Part shown: piece by piece, positions 1 through 8,646 of the stretch
How the letters are laid out: the number at the start of each line of letters is the position of its first letter
How positions within the stretch are numbered: the first letter of the stretch is position 1
Assembly: GCF_003201955.1 (NCBI RefSeq)
Contig: NZ_QJJM01000005.1
Span: 202,046 to 266,045 of the forward strand
Reading direction: 5' to 3'
Source: Blastomonas natatoria
GTDB taxonomy: Bacteria; Pseudomonadota; Alphaproteobacteria; Sphingomonadales; Sphingomonadaceae
Length of the DNA stretch: 64,000 nucleotides
The notes under the pieces: generated by a model
Database searches by the model: none
What the model saw: only the letters and a program-made list of their open reading frames with translations
What the model was told of the DNA's origin: nothing
Made by a program: the position numbers and the translations under genes

Positions 1-423
1 GCCGGGCTTCCCGCCATTGGCGACATAAGCCTGGCTGGTACGGCCCGACCGGTCTTCTACGATATAGAATGGCACATCCTGCGGGTCGGCGACCATGGCG
101 ATCAGGCCGGTGCCCTCCACCTCCATCGGGCCCATGTGAAGCGCGCCGCCAGCCGTCGTGATGGCCCGGATCGCTGCATCGATCCGATCGACGGCGACAT
201 AGCCCAGCCAGCACGGCTGCCATCCGCCTGCCAGCATGTCCGCACTCATCCCCAGCATGCCGCCGATCGGTTCGTGCTCGGCCTCGATCGTGTAATAGTC
301 CCGGTCCGGCTGGTCGGAATCCTCATAGGTCCAGTTCAGCAGCGCGCCGTAAAAGGCCATGGCGCCGTCGACATCGCGGGTCATGAGTTCGTACCAGACG
401 AAATCACCGGGGCGGTTGGGCAT
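1..423 (-). CDS. VOC family (glyoxalase-like) protein, 3' end cut by window edge
   Basis: The reading frame starts at ATG 423 on the minus strand, behind a good AGGAG-type ribosome site at about 428-436, and runs open to base 1, so 141 codons are visible. The start reads MPNRPGDFVWYELMTRD, typical of a vicinal-oxygen-chelate domain of the two-domain Cfp30B-like type; the visible part is one domain and a second may lie off the edge. Such proteins bind metal and act on small electrophiles or as resistance proteins, but the substrate cannot be read from sequence. It is the last of three co-directional genes (14-nt gap to the DUF1428 gene), divergent from an HxlR regulator that may control them. 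Confidence 0.8.
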   Translation of the reverse strand, partial: MPNRPGDFVWYELMTRDVDGAMAFYGALLNWTYEDSDQPDRDYYTIEAEHEPIGGMLGMSADMLAGGWQPCWLGYVAVDRIDAAIRAITTAGGALHMGPMEVEGTGLIAMVADPQDVPFYIVEDRSGRTSQAYVANGGKPG

Positions 424-437
424 AAGGGTTCTCCTGT

Positions 438-821
438 TCAGGCGGTCATGTCGACCACAGGAACAAAACCGCCGAAAATCAGCCGCGTTCCGTCGAATGG
501 CATCGGGTTGGTTGCCGGGTCCATGCGCGGATCCACCTTGGCCGGATCGCTCATCATCTCCTGCATGCGCGCCATGGCCGCATCGCGCGTTTCCTTGTCC
601 GGCCATTCGACCCAGCTGAACAGCACCGTCTCGCCCTCCCTTGCCTGTACGGCCCGGCGAAAGTCGGTGGTGTGGCCGTCGGGCACGTCATCGCCCCAGC
701 ATTCGACGATACGCAAGGCGCCGAGCTCCACGAAGACCGCATCGGCAGCGCGGGCGTGCTCGATGAATCCTTCGCGATTGGCAGTGGGGCAGGGGATCAC
801 GAATCCGTCGATATAGGTCAT
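438..821 (-). CDS. DUF1428 family protein
   Basis: This 127-residue protein opens MTYIDGFVIPCP and carries the pattern VFVELGALRIVECWGDD plus a C-terminal GTRLIFGGF segment, which I recognise as the DUF1428 family: small dimeric alpha/beta-barrel proteins related to the YciI/ABM fold. No enzymatic function is established for the family. It is full length (usual size about 115-125). It lies 35 nt downstream of a PhnB-like VOC gene and 14 nt upstream of another VOC gene, suggesting one transcript. Confidence 0.85.
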   Translation of the reverse strand: MTYIDGFVIPCPTANREGFIEHARAADAVFVELGALRIVECWGDDVPDGHTTDFRRAVQAREGETVLFSWVEWPDKETRDAAMARMQEMMSDPAKVDPRMDPATNPMPFDGTRLIFGGFVPVVDMTA

Positions 822-856
822 GGGGCATGGTCCTTGTCGCAGCAGGGAGAGAGAGT

Positions 857-1336
857 TCAGGCCGCGTCGGCAGCAGCTTCGATCGCGGCGATGTCGATCC
901 TGACCATCGCCGACATGGCATCGAAGGCTGCTCTGGCACGCGCAGGATCAGGATCGGACAGTAATTCCATCATCCGCCTGGGCACGATCTGCCAGCGCAC
1001 GCCCCAGCGGTCCCGGCACCAGCTGCATGCCATCTCTGCGCCCCCAGCGGATACAATCGCGTCCCAGAGCCGGTCGGTCTCGGCCTGGCCTTCAGTATAG
1101 ATCTGGAACGAGATGGCGTCGCCATGCGGCTTGCCCGGTCCGCCATTGAGCGCGACCCAGCCCTGTCCGGCAAGCGTGAATTCGACCAGGATCACCGCGC
1201 CTCCAGCGGTCGAAGGGTTGTCGGACGGTGCCTGCACCACACGATCGATGCGGCTGCCGGGAAGCAGGCTGCAATAGAATCGCGCGGCTTCTTCCGCCGC
1301 CCCGTCGAACCACAGGCACGGTGCAATCTTGCTCAT
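857..1336 (-). CDS. PhnB-like VOC family protein
   Basis: I place the start at ATG 1336 (MSKIAPCLWFDGAAEEAARFY), preceded by GAGG on the minus strand; an open frame continues upstream to 1423 but that stretch is unlike the family. The 159-residue product is of the PhnB / 3-demethylubiquinone methyltransferase-like VOC group, with the characteristic WGVRWQIVPRRMMELL near the C-terminus. Function of these single-domain proteins is generally unproven. First gene of the three-gene minus-strand group, facing the HxlR gene across a 125-nt promoter region. Confidence 0.85.
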   Translation of the reverse strand: MSKIAPCLWFDGAAEEAARFYCSLLPGSRIDRVVQAPSDNPSTAGGAVILVEFTLAGQGWVALNGGPGKPHGDAISFQIYTEGQAETDRLWDAIVSAGGAEMACSWCRDRWGVRWQIVPRRMMELLSDPDPARARAAFDAMSAMVRIDIAAIEAAADAA

Positions 1337-1430
1337 CACCACATCCTCGCTTGGCCCGGCCGCCTGTTTCTGCGACTCGGGACTGTCGTTGCCGAGCGTG
1401 CGAGCCTGTGTTACAAAAAGCAACCGTCTA

Positions 1431-1445
1431 GTTACTATTTATAAC
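1431..1445. promoter_or_regulatory. candidate HxlR operator
   Basis: GTTACTATTTATAAC is an imperfect palindrome (GTTA...TAAC) in the AT-rich gap between the divergent PhnB-like gene and the HxlR regulator, 17 nt before the regulator's start. A further GTTAC lies at about 1410-1414. HxlR regulators commonly bind short GTTAC/GTAAC-containing palindromes near their own promoters; this assignment is inference. Confidence 0.4.
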
Positions 1446-1461
1446 CTCAAAGGGAGTAACA

Positions 1462-2130
1462 TTGCCAAAAAGGCTGTATGACGATGCGTGCGGCACTGCG
1501 CATGCGCTGGAACTGATCGGCGAACGCTGGGCGCTGCTGGTGATGCGCGAGCTGATGCTGGGGCCGCGCCGGTTCGGCGAGTTGCGCGCCGATCTGCCGG
1601 GCATCAGCGCGAATGTTCTGACCCAGCGGCTCGAGGGGCTGGAGGCGAAGCAGCTGCTCGTCCGTCGCCGCCTGCCGCCGCCCGCCTCGGTCCAGGTCTA
1701 TGCGCTGACCCCCTGGGGATACGAGGCCGAACCGCTGATCCAGATGCTCGGCCGCTGGGCGGCGCGATCGCCCTGGCACGATCCCGGCCTGCCGATCAGC
1801 GGGGTGTCGGTGTTGCTCTCGTTCCGCACGATGATCGACCGCGCGCGGGTGGGCGATCTTGCCATTCGCGTCGGCTTCGTGTTCGGCGACATGACCTATG
1901 TCGGCCAGCTCGACCGCACCGGCATCGCGATCGCACGCGGCGAGGCCCAGGCTTGCGACATCGTGTTCACCGGATCGCCGCATGCGCTGGTGGGCGCAGT
2001 CTATGGCGGGGTTCCGCTTGCCGAGTTGCAAGGCGGTGGACAGCTGACCGCCACGGGCGACCCCCAGCTGATCGCCCGTTTCCTCACCCTGTTTCCGTTG
2101 CCCGAAAAGGTGGAATTGCATCCGGAATGA
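1462..2130 (+). CDS. HxlR family transcriptional regulator with C-terminal SCP2-like domain
   Basis: The product has 222 residues. Residues about 8-95 form the HxlR winged helix: CGTAHALELIGERWALLVMR and RFGELRADLPGISANVLTQR, the family signature. Residues about 118-222 resemble the SCP2-like ligand-binding domain found in a subset of HxlR proteins, so effector sensing by this domain is plausible. The start is TTG at 1462 with AGGGAG six bases upstream. The gene is divergent from two VOC genes and a DUF1428 gene, which are the likely targets, plus autoregulation. The usual effector-sensing cysteine near the N-terminus may be Cys10. Confidence 0.88.
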   Translation: MPKRLYDDACGTAHALELIGERWALLVMRELMLGPRRFGELRADLPGISANVLTQRLEGLEAKQLLVRRRLPPPASVQVYALTPWGYEAEPLIQMLGRWAARSPWHDPGLPISGVSVLLSFRTMIDRARVGDLAIRVGFVFGDMTYVGQLDRTGIAIARGEAQACDIVFTGSPHALVGAVYGGVPLAELQGGGQLTATGDPQLIARFLTLFPLPEKVELHPE

Positions 2131-2207
2131 AGCAATTCTGCCGATTCCGCTCGACTCGAAGATAGCGTCGCGCCAGTCTCGCCTCTGGAACAAACAGGGG
2201 GCAGCGC

Positions 2208-3719
2208 ATGGTCGCCATCGTCCAGACCGTCGCCTATCTGGGGCTGGAAGCGCGCAGCGTCGAGGCGCAGGTGCAGATTTCGCCCGGCATGAACAAGGGA
2301 ATCGCGGTGGTCGGCCTGCCCGACAAGGCGGTGGGCGAAAGCCGCGAGCGGGTGCGCGCGGCGATCGCATCGCTCGGCCTGTCGCTTCCCCCTAAGCGCA
2401 TCACCGTGAACCTGTCCCCGGCGGATCTGCCCAAGGAAGGCTCGCATTACGACCTGCCGATTGCCCTCGCGCTGCTCGCCGCGATGGGCATCATCGATAG
2501 CGAACTGGTCAGCGAATATGTCGCGGTGGGCGAACTGGCGCTCGATGGGCGCATCGCCGCCTCACCCGGCGTGCTGCTCGCCGCGCTCCACGCCTCGGCG
2601 ACCGGCAAAAGCCTGATCTGTCCGGCATCGCAGGGCGCGGAGGCTGCCTGGGCGGGCGGGATCGACGTGATCGCCGCGCCCGATCTGCTCACCCTGCTCA
2701 ACCATCTCAAGGGCAACGGACGGCTGAGCCCGCCGAAACCGGGCGTGGCCGAAGAACCCGAACCGGGGCCGGACCTGAAACAGGTCAAGGGGCAGGAAAC
2801 CGCCAAGCGCGCGCTGGAGATCGCGGCGGCCGGCGGGCATAACATGGTCATGGTAGGCCCACCCGGTGCGGGCAAGTCGCTGATGGCCTCGTGCCTTCCG
2901 GGCATATTGCCGCCGCTGACCCCGCAGGAGGCGCTGGAGGTCTCGATGGTGGCGAGTGTTGCGGGAACATTGGTCGATGGCCGGATCAGTCGCGCGCGTC
3001 CCTTTCGCGCCCCCCATCACAGCGCCTCGATGGCGGCGCTGGTCGGTGGCGGGCTGAAGGTCCGGCCAGGCGAGGTCTCGATGGCGCATCTGGGCGTGCT
3101 GTTCCTCGACGAACTGCCCGAATTCCAGCGCATCGTGCTCGATTCGCTGCGCCAGCCGCTCGAGACCGGCGAGGTCAGCGTCGCGCGCGCCAATGCGCAT
3201 GTCACCTTTCCGGCGCGGGTGCAGATGATCGCGGCGATGAACCCGTGCCGCTGCGGGCATCTGGGCGATCCCGCACTCGGCTGCTCGCGCGCGCCCAGAT
3301 GCGCGGCGGATTATCAGGCGAAGGTCTCCGGCCCCTTGCTCGACCGCATCGACTTGCATGTCGAGGTTGAGGCGGTGACCGCCGCCGATTTGACCCTGCC
3401 CCCGCCCGCCGAGGGTTCGAAAGAGGTCGCCGCGCGCGTCGCCGCCGCGCGCGCCCTCCAGACCGCGCGCTATGCGGACATCAAGGCGCGCACCAATGCC
3501 GAGATCGACGGCGAAGCCCTCGAACGCTTCGCCACGCCCGACGAGCCCGCGCGCCAGCTGCTCGCCCGCGCCGCCGAAGCGATGCGGCTATCGGCGCGGG
3601 GCTATACGCGGGTGCTCAGGGTCGCCCGCACGATCGCGGACCTTGGCGGCGCAGAAACGGTGGGCCGGGTGCATGTGGCGGAGGCGCTGAGCTATCGGCG
3701 ACGGGCACCGGTGGGGTGA
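2208..3719 (+). CDS. comM: YifB/ComM family Mg-chelatase-like AAA+ ATPase
   Basis: This 503-residue protein matches ComM/YifB along its full usual length: an N-terminal Lon-protease-like fold (residues 1-170, with GIAVVGLPDKAVGESRERVR), a AAA+ domain with Walker A GPPGAGKS at 217-224 and Walker B LFLDE at 298-302, a CRCGHLGD cysteine segment, and a C-terminal Mg-chelatase domain ending YTRVLRVARTIADL. ComM is a hexameric helicase that promotes branch migration during natural transformation in Gram-negative bacteria. ATG 2208 follows an AGGGGG site. It stands alone, convergent with a toxin-antitoxin pair. Confidence 0.93.
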   Translation: MVAIVQTVAYLGLEARSVEAQVQISPGMNKGIAVVGLPDKAVGESRERVRAAIASLGLSLPPKRITVNLSPADLPKEGSHYDLPIALALLAAMGIIDSELVSEYVAVGELALDGRIAASPGVLLAALHASATGKSLICPASQGAEAAWAGGIDVIAAPDLLTLLNHLKGNGRLSPPKPGVAEEPEPGPDLKQVKGQETAKRALEIAAAGGHNMVMVGPPGAGKSLMASCLPGILPPLTPQEALEVSMVASVAGTLVDGRISRARPFRAPHHSASMAALVGGGLKVRPGEVSMAHLGVLFLDELPEFQRIVLDSLRQPLETGEVSVARANAHVTFPARVQMIAAMNPCRCGHLGDPALGCSRAPRCAADYQAKVSGPLLDRIDLHVEVEAVTAADLTLPPPAEGSKEVAARVAAARALQTARYADIKARTNAEIDGEALERFATPDEPARQLLARAAEAMRLSARGYTRVLRVARTIADLGGAETVGRVHVAEALSYRRRAPVG

Positions 3720-3735
3720 GGGGGGGCGCTTTGCC

Positions 3736-3987
3736 TCACGGTTCGATCTCGTCCCCCAGAGGCGGCGGCTCGGTTCCGGCGCGATCAAGAAAGGCCAGCA
3801 TATCCGATGGCTTGGCAGTCCCGGCGCGCTGCTTGAGAAAATCTGCAGCTGTTTCCACGGCTCCGATCTTTTGAGCCACGGCCACTGAGATCCATTGATT
3901 GAGCGACACGCCATCCTGCCTGGCTAGGCGCGCGGCGGCCTCCTTGATCGATACCGGCAACTTCAAGGGATAGGATGCCTTGGTCAT
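3736..3987 (-). CDS. ribbon-helix-helix antitoxin, partner of PIN toxin
   Basis: The 83-residue product starts MTKASYPLKLPVSIKEAAARLA and continues GVSLNQWISVAVAQKIG, the beta strand and two helices of a HicB/Arc-type ribbon-helix-helix DNA-binding domain (residues 5-45). Its ATG overlaps the stop of the upstream PIN-domain gene by 4 nt (ATGA), implying translational coupling. Toxin first and antitoxin second is the usual order for this COG1569-type pairing. It should neutralise the PIN protein and repress the shared promoter. Confidence 0.82.
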   Translation of the reverse strand: MTKASYPLKLPVSIKEAAARLARQDGVSLNQWISVAVAQKIGAVETAADFLKQRAGTAKPSDMLAFLDRAGTEPPPLGDEIEP

Positions 3988-4409
3988 GACCGCAATTCCT
4001 TCAACAGTTCTCCCGGTCTGACCACCGGCAGTCCAAACAGCGCCGCACCTTTGGCAAAATCGCGGACATTGTGCGTTACCAACCTGTCCGCACCGCCGTT
4101 GATCGCGGCTTCCAGCACCATTTCATCGTTTGCGTCGTTCAGCAACGGACGCCAGCGGAAACTTACTTCCGTCGCCTTGCAGCTGCTCGCCAGCGCATCG
4201 AGGAAAGCATCGATCTCGCTCGGGCTGAAGCCATGCACCATGCATTGCTCTGGTCTTTTCAAAACCGATTCGTATTCGACGAACAGCGCAGGTTTGACCA
4301 GCAGAACAATCCGCCCGGCGGCGACCAGTCGCAGGACGGCGTTGCTGCCGCCCTCTCTGCTCCGAAGCGCTGTCACAACCACGTCCGTGTCGAGCACGAC
4401 TTTCAACAT
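3984..4409 (-). CDS. PIN-domain toxin (COG1569 type)
   Basis: The 141-residue product begins MLKVVLDTDVVVTALRS, with the first acidic PIN residue (Asp7/Asp9), a central E of the ALFVEYESVL segment, and LNDANDEMVLEAAINGGADRLVTHNVRDF carrying the remaining acidic metal ligands. PIN proteins are metal-dependent RNases and this subfamily is paired with ribbon-helix-helix antitoxins. The upstream leader is very short and AT-rich, with AGGAT directly before the ATG and a palindrome at 4422-4431. The pair sits between comM and the hydroxybutyrate dehydrogenase gene. Confidence 0.85.
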   Translation of the reverse strand: MLKVVLDTDVVVTALRSREGGSNAVLRLVAAGRIVLLVKPALFVEYESVLKRPEQCMVHGFSPSEIDAFLDALASSCKATEVSFRWRPLLNDANDEMVLEAAINGGADRLVTHNVRDFAKGAALFGLPVVRPGELLKELRS

Positions 4410-4421
4410 ATCCTATAAGAT

Positions 4422-4431
4422 ATCAATTGAT
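4422..4431. promoter_or_regulatory. candidate operator of the PIN/RHH pair
   Basis: ATCAATTGAT is a perfect 10-bp palindrome 13 nt upstream of the toxin start, embedded in an AT-rich block (TATCTTATAG on the minus strand) that may hold the -10 element. Ribbon-helix-helix antitoxins usually bind such short palindromes over their own promoter. Inference from position and symmetry. Confidence 0.4.
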
Positions 4432-4543
4432 CGGCACAGAAGCAATCAGGTCGCCACACGAAAACCGGCGAAGCTTTCGTCCCGCCGTCCCCCTTCGTAT
4501 CCGAATATCGGCGGAGCCCCCCGGCCCCGCCACCGTCATCGCA

Positions 4544-5326
4544 TCACTGCGCCGTCCAGCCGCCGTCGATCGGCAGGGCGATGCCGGTGATCTGCGCTGC
4601 GGCGGGGCTGCACAGGAACGCGGCGAGCGAGCCGATCTGGTCGGGGGTGACGAACTGGCCCGAGGGCTGCTTGGCGCAGAGCAGCTTGTCGGTTGCAGCC
4701 TCGACGCTGATATTCTGGTCATCGGCCATCGCCTCGATCTGCTTCTGCACCAGCGGGGTGTGGACCCAGCCGGGGCAGATGGTGTTGCAGGTGATGCCGC
4801 TGCCTGCGGTTTCCAGCGCGACGACCTTGCTAAGGCCTACCACGCCGTGCTTGGCCGCGACATAGGCGGACTTGTTGGCGCTGGCGACCAGGCCGTGCGC
4901 CGAACCGATGTTGATGATGCGGCCATAGCCCTTGGCGCGCATGTGCGGCAGCGCGGCCTGGATGGAGAAGAAGGCGCTCGACAGGTTGATTGCCAGGATG
5001 GCGTGCCATTTTTCCGCCGGGAACTGTTCGACCGGGTCGGTATGCTGGATGCCGGCATTGTTGACCAGAATGTCGACCGATCCGAAGCTGCTGGCGCACA
5101 GATCGACCATGGCCGCGATCTGATCGGGTTTGGACATGTCGGCGTCGCTATAGACCGCCTTGATCCCGAAATCCGATTCCAGCCCGGCGCGTTCCTTTTC
5201 GATCGCGTCGGCATCGCCGAAGCCGTTGATCACCAGGTTCGCGCCCTTCGCGGCCAGCACCTTGGCAACCCCCAGCCCGATCCCGCTGGTCGATCCGGTA
5301 ACGATGGCGTTCAATCCGTTGAGCAT
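4544..5326 (-). CDS. bdhA: 3-hydroxybutyrate dehydrogenase (SDR family)
   Basis: This 260-residue classical short-chain dehydrogenase has the cofactor loop TGSTSGIG at residues 11-18, the NNAG motif, and the catalytic Ser...Tyr-x-x-x-Lys in GSAHGLVASANKSAYVAAKHG. The segment ITCNTICPGWVHTPLVQKQI and the QPSGQFVTPDQIG loop are characteristic of D-3-hydroxybutyrate dehydrogenase, which interconverts 3-hydroxybutyrate and acetoacetate with NAD in polyhydroxybutyrate and ketone-body use. Length is as expected. It is transcribed alone, with about 135 nt of upstream non-coding DNA before arsC. Confidence 0.9.
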   Translation of the reverse strand: MLNGLNAIVTGSTSGIGLGVAKVLAAKGANLVINGFGDADAIEKERAGLESDFGIKAVYSDADMSKPDQIAAMVDLCASSFGSVDILVNNAGIQHTDPVEQFPAEKWHAILAINLSSAFFSIQAALPHMRAKGYGRIINIGSAHGLVASANKSAYVAAKHGVVGLSKVVALETAGSGITCNTICPGWVHTPLVQKQIEAMADDQNISVEAATDKLLCAKQPSGQFVTPDQIGSLAAFLCSPAAAQITGIALPIDGGWTAQ

Positions 5327-5462
5327 GGCGAAGACTCCCTTGTGGCGCGTGGTGGATAGGCGCAGATCGGCGCGGGCCGCGGCCCAAGGCCATCAACCCG
5401 CTTGGCCATCCTATGTTGCATATGCGAACGGAAAAAGACACTCGCGCCAGACGGGGCGACGC

Positions 5463-5816
5463 TCAGCTGTCGAGCAGCTCTGCCACGGTCTCGCTCGGGC
5501 GGCACAACCTGACGCCCCCGGGGCCGACCACGATCGGACGGTTGATCAGGATCGGATGCGCCATCATCGCCTCGATGATCTGCGCATCGGTCACGCCTTC
5601 GGCATCGAGGCCGAGGTCCTTGACCAGAGGCTCCTTGGCACGAAGCAGGCCGCGCGCGCCTTGCCCTGCCCGCGCGATCAGGCTTTCCAGCGTCTCGCGC
5701 GACGGCGGGGTCTTCAGATATTCGATGACCTGCGGCTCATGCCCAGCCTCGCGCAGCGCCGCGAGGACGTTGCGGGAGGTGCCGCATCTGGGGTTGTGAT
5801 AGATTGTGAAGGCCAT
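5463..5816 (-). CDS. arsC: ArsC-type arsenate reductase (glutaredoxin dependent)
   Basis: The 117-residue protein has the thioredoxin-like ArsC/Spx fold, with the active cysteine in YHNPRCGTSRN (Cys11) and the conserved HPILINRPIVV segment that contains the arginine used to bind arsenate. It reduces arsenate to arsenite using glutathione and glutaredoxin. No arsR, arsB or acr3 is nearby, so this is an orphan chromosomal ArsC. It starts 13 nt downstream of the ssb stop and may be co-transcribed with ssb. Confidence 0.9.
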   Translation of the reverse strand: MAFTIYHNPRCGTSRNVLAALREAGHEPQVIEYLKTPPSRETLESLIARAGQGARGLLRAKEPLVKDLGLDAEGVTDAQIIEAMMAHPILINRPIVVGPGGVRLCRPSETVAELLDS

Positions 5817-5829
5817 GACGCGCGTCCGA

Positions 5830-6360
5830 TCAGAACGGCACGTCGTCGTTCAGATCGTCGTCGAAGCCGCCGCCGCCCCAGCCGCTCGATGAACCGCCAT
5901 CGTTGAGGCCGCGCGAGCCGCCCGAACCGCCACCCGACGAACCGCCGCGCGAGCCGCCGCCGAAATCGCCGCCGCCGCCCATGCCGCCGCCACCGCCGCC
6001 GCGACCCTGCGCGCTGTCGAGCATGGTCAGCACCGCGCCGGGGCCCTGCAGCACCACTTCGGTGGTGTAGCGGTCATTGCCCTGCTGGTCCTGCCACTTG
6101 CGGGTGCGCAGCTGGCCTTCGACATAGATCTTGCTGCCCTTGCGCAGATAGCGCTCGGCGACACCGGCGAGGCCGTCACCGAACACCGCGACGGTGTGCC
6201 AGTCGGTGCGCTCCTGCTTCTCGCCGCTGTTGCGGTCCTTCCACGTCTCGGTCGTGGCGAGCCGCAGATTGGCGACCTTGCCGCCATTGGCGAAGCTGCG
6301 GACCTCGGGATCGGCCCCCAGATTGCCGATCAGGATGACCTTGTTGACGCTGCCCGACAT
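5830..6360 (-). CDS. ssb: single-stranded DNA-binding protein
   Basis: The 176-residue protein opens [23 protein letters not shown], has the OB-fold core to about residue 110 ([16 protein letters not shown]), a long Gly/Ser-rich linker (residues 118-160), and the acidic tip [10 protein letters not shown] that docks replication and repair proteins. This is a complete canonical bacterial SSB acting in replication, recombination and repair. Its promoter must lie in the 70 nt between it and feoB. Confidence 0.96.
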   Translation of the reverse strand: MSGSVNKVILIGNLGADPEVRSFANGGKVANLRLATTETWKDRNSGEKQERTDWHTVAVFGDGLAGVAERYLRKGSKIYVEGQLRTRKWQDQQGNDRYTTEVVLQGPGAVLTMLDSAQGRGGGGGGMGGGGDFGGGSRGGSSGGGSGGSRGLNDGGSSSGWGGGGFDDDLNDDVPF

Positions 6361-6430
6361 ATGCTTTCCTCAGGATAATGATGCTGTGATGGAGAGAACG
6401 CGCGATGCACCGCGCGGTCCGTTGGCCCGT

Positions 6431-8287
6431 TTATAGACCGAATGCGGTCGCGGTCCAGAAGGTAATCCCCGCCGCAATCCAGGCGAGGCCGAACAGGTAT
6501 CCGACCATGAACATCGGCCATTTCCAGCCATTGGTCTCGCGCCGCGTGACCGCGATGGTCGAGATGCATTGCGGCGCGAACACGAACCAGGCAAGAAAGG
6601 CGAGTGCGGTCGGCAGCGACCAGCGCCCGGCGAGCCGTTCGCCCAGCGCCTGTGCCTGTTCGTCCTCGTCGGTCGCATCGATCGCGTAGGTCGTGGCGAG
6701 CGCCGACACCGCGACCTCGCGCGCCGCCATCGCGGGGATCAGAGCGAGCGCGATGTCGCGCGAAAAGCCGATTGGCGCGACGATCGGCTCGATCACGCCT
6801 GCGATGCGCCCGGCGGCGGAATATTCGGACTGGCTCATGCTGCTGCCCGCAGGCACCTGCGGATAGCTGAGCAGCAGCCACAGGCCGATGGTGACGGCAA
6901 AGATGATCGTGCCCGCGCGGCGCAGGAACAGCCAGGCGCGCTGCCACAGGCCGAGCGCGAGATCGGCGATGCGCGGCATCTGGTATTTGGGCATTTCCAT
7001 CAGGAAGCCGCTCGCGCCGCCCTTGGCGACGGTCGAGCGCAGCACCAGCGCCACCACCATTGCGCCGATGATGCCGAAGACATAAAGGCCGAACAGCACC
7101 AGCCCCTGCAGCCCGATGCCGGGACCGACCGCAATCTCGGGAATGAACGCGGCGATGATCACGGTGTATACCGGCAGCCGCGCAGAGCAGGTCATCAGCG
7201 GCGCGATCAGGATTGTCGTCAACCGGTCCTTCTCGTCCGAGATGCTGCGCGTCGCCATGATGCCGGGAATGGCGCAGGCAAAGCTGGAAAGCAGCGGAAT
7301 GAACGAGCGGCCCGAAAGCCCGACGCTCGCCATCAGCCGGTCCATGATGAAGGCAGCGCGCGCCATGTAGCCGGTCGCCTCCATCATCAGGATGAAGAAG
7401 AACAGGATGACGATCTGCGGCAGGAAGACGACGACCGAGCCGACGCCTGCGATCACGCCATCGACCACCAAAGAGCGGAAAAAGCCTTCCGGTATCGTCG
7501 CGGTGGCGAGCTCGGCGAGCGCGGCGGCACCTGCCTCGAGCGCATCGGCGAACGGCGTCGCCCAGCTGAACACCGCCTGGAAGATGACGAAGAGCAGCGC
7601 GAACAGGACCAGCGGTCCGGCAAAGGGGTGGAGCAGCAGGCTGTCGGCGCGATCTGTCCAGCGGCGGCTTTGCGTCTGGCTGACGATCGCGGCTGTCGCG
7701 ATATGTTCTGCGCGCCTGCGCCGCGCGCGCATATCGGGCTCACCCAAAGGCGCGTGCGGCACCTGCTTGGCGAGGATCACCGCATCGAGCGCTCCCGCCA
7801 ACTCGGTCAGGCCCCGGCGTCGCACCGCGACGGTGGGGATCACAGGAACGCCGAGGTCCGCCGCCAGCCGCGTCGCATCGAGCGTAAGACCATCGCGTTC
7901 GGCAAGATCGACCATGTTGAGCGCGATCACGGTCGGCAGGCCCAGCGCGAGCAGTTCGAGCGCGAAGACCAGATGCTGGTCGAGATTGGCCGAATCGAGC
8001 ACGATCACCAGTGCATCGGGCTGGCGCTCGCCCGCCTGGCGGCCCATCACCACGTCGCGGGTCACCGCCTCGTCGGGGCTGGTCGGGTCGAGACTGTAGC
8101 TGCCCGGCAGGTCGATCAGCTCGGCAGGGCGTCCGTCGGCAAAGGCGAACCGGCCCGATTTGCGCTCGACGGTGACGCCGGGATAGTTGGCGATCTTCTG
8201 CCGCGCGCCTGTCAGCGCGTTGAACAGCGCGCTCTTGCCGGCATTGGGGTTGCCGACCAGCGCGATCAGTGGCTGGTGGCGGGTCAT
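6431..8287 (-). CDS. feoB: ferrous iron transport protein B
   Basis: The 618-residue protein has an N-terminal G domain with G1 GNPNAGKS at residues 12-19, DLPGSYSL (G3) and NMVDLAE (G4), followed by a helical spacer and a membrane domain with two Gate-type repeats (for example GRSFIPLLSSFACAIPGIMATR). FeoB is the inner-membrane Fe(II) permease, powered by a G-protein-linked mechanism. It is somewhat shorter than the E. coli protein (773), as usual for alphaproteobacteria. It overlaps feoA by 4 nt (ATGA). No feoC is visible. Confidence 0.95.
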   Translation of the reverse strand: MTRHQPLIALVGNPNAGKSALFNALTGARQKIANYPGVTVERKSGRFAFADGRPAELIDLPGSYSLDPTSPDEAVTRDVVMGRQAGERQPDALVIVLDSANLDQHLVFALELLALGLPTVIALNMVDLAERDGLTLDATRLAADLGVPVIPTVAVRRRGLTELAGALDAVILAKQVPHAPLGEPDMRARRRRAEHIATAAIVSQTQSRRWTDRADSLLLHPFAGPLVLFALLFVIFQAVFSWATPFADALEAGAAALAELATATIPEGFFRSLVVDGVIAGVGSVVVFLPQIVILFFFILMMEATGYMARAAFIMDRLMASVGLSGRSFIPLLSSFACAIPGIMATRSISDEKDRLTTILIAPLMTCSARLPVYTVIIAAFIPEIAVGPGIGLQGLVLFGLYVFGIIGAMVVALVLRSTVAKGGASGFLMEMPKYQMPRIADLALGLWQRAWLFLRRAGTIIFAVTIGLWLLLSYPQVPAGSSMSQSEYSAAGRIAGVIEPIVAPIGFSRDIALALIPAMAAREVAVSALATTYAIDATDEDEQAQALGERLAGRWSLPTALAFLAWFVFAPQCISTIAVTRRETNGWKWPMFMVGYLFGLAWIAAGITFWTATAFGL

Positions 8288-8535
8288 GCCGCAGTTTCCG
8301 GCGCGCGCAGCGTGATCGCGCGGGCGTGGACGCGGCGGATCGCCACGGTCATCCGCCCGATATCGAGCGCGATGGGATCGCGCCCGAAAAAGATGCCGCG
8401 CTGGCGGATCGAGACCATCGCGCCCTCGTCCACGCCGAGCGCGCGCAGGCGCTTGCCCTCGTCCGGAGGCAGAATGCTCCAGTCGATCGCGGCAATCTCC
8501 GCGCGCTGGCCGGTGGGAAGCTGGTCAAGAAGCAT
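8284..8535 (-). CDS. feoA: FeoA family protein
   Basis: I take ATG 8535 (MLLDQLPTGQRAEIAAIDW) as the start, giving 83 residues, the usual FeoA size; an open frame upstream to 8697 lacks FeoA character and would run under the divergent oxidoreductase. The SH3-like beta-barrel pattern KRLRALGVDEGAMVSIRQRG is clear. FeoA is a cytoplasmic partner needed for FeoB-dependent Fe(II) uptake. The upstream gap contains TTGCGAA at about 8540, reminiscent of Fur/Irr half-sites, but I cannot define a full operator there. Confidence 0.88.
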   Translation of the reverse strand: MLLDQLPTGQRAEIAAIDWSILPPDEGKRLRALGVDEGAMVSIRQRGIFFGRDPIALDIGRMTVAIRRVHARAITLRAPETAA

Positions 8536-8646
8536 GGTTTTGCGAACCGCTATCAATATCCGCTCGCACGCGCCAGCGATTTCTTGCGATAATGTCCCGT
8601 GTGTGCGTGCTTGGCGGTTTCCCGCCGCTCGGCTAGGCCTTGGAGC

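Noticed and set aside
8536..8646. Fur box upstream of feoA
   Set aside because: TTGCGAA-like half-sites are present but I could not form a convincing palindrome.
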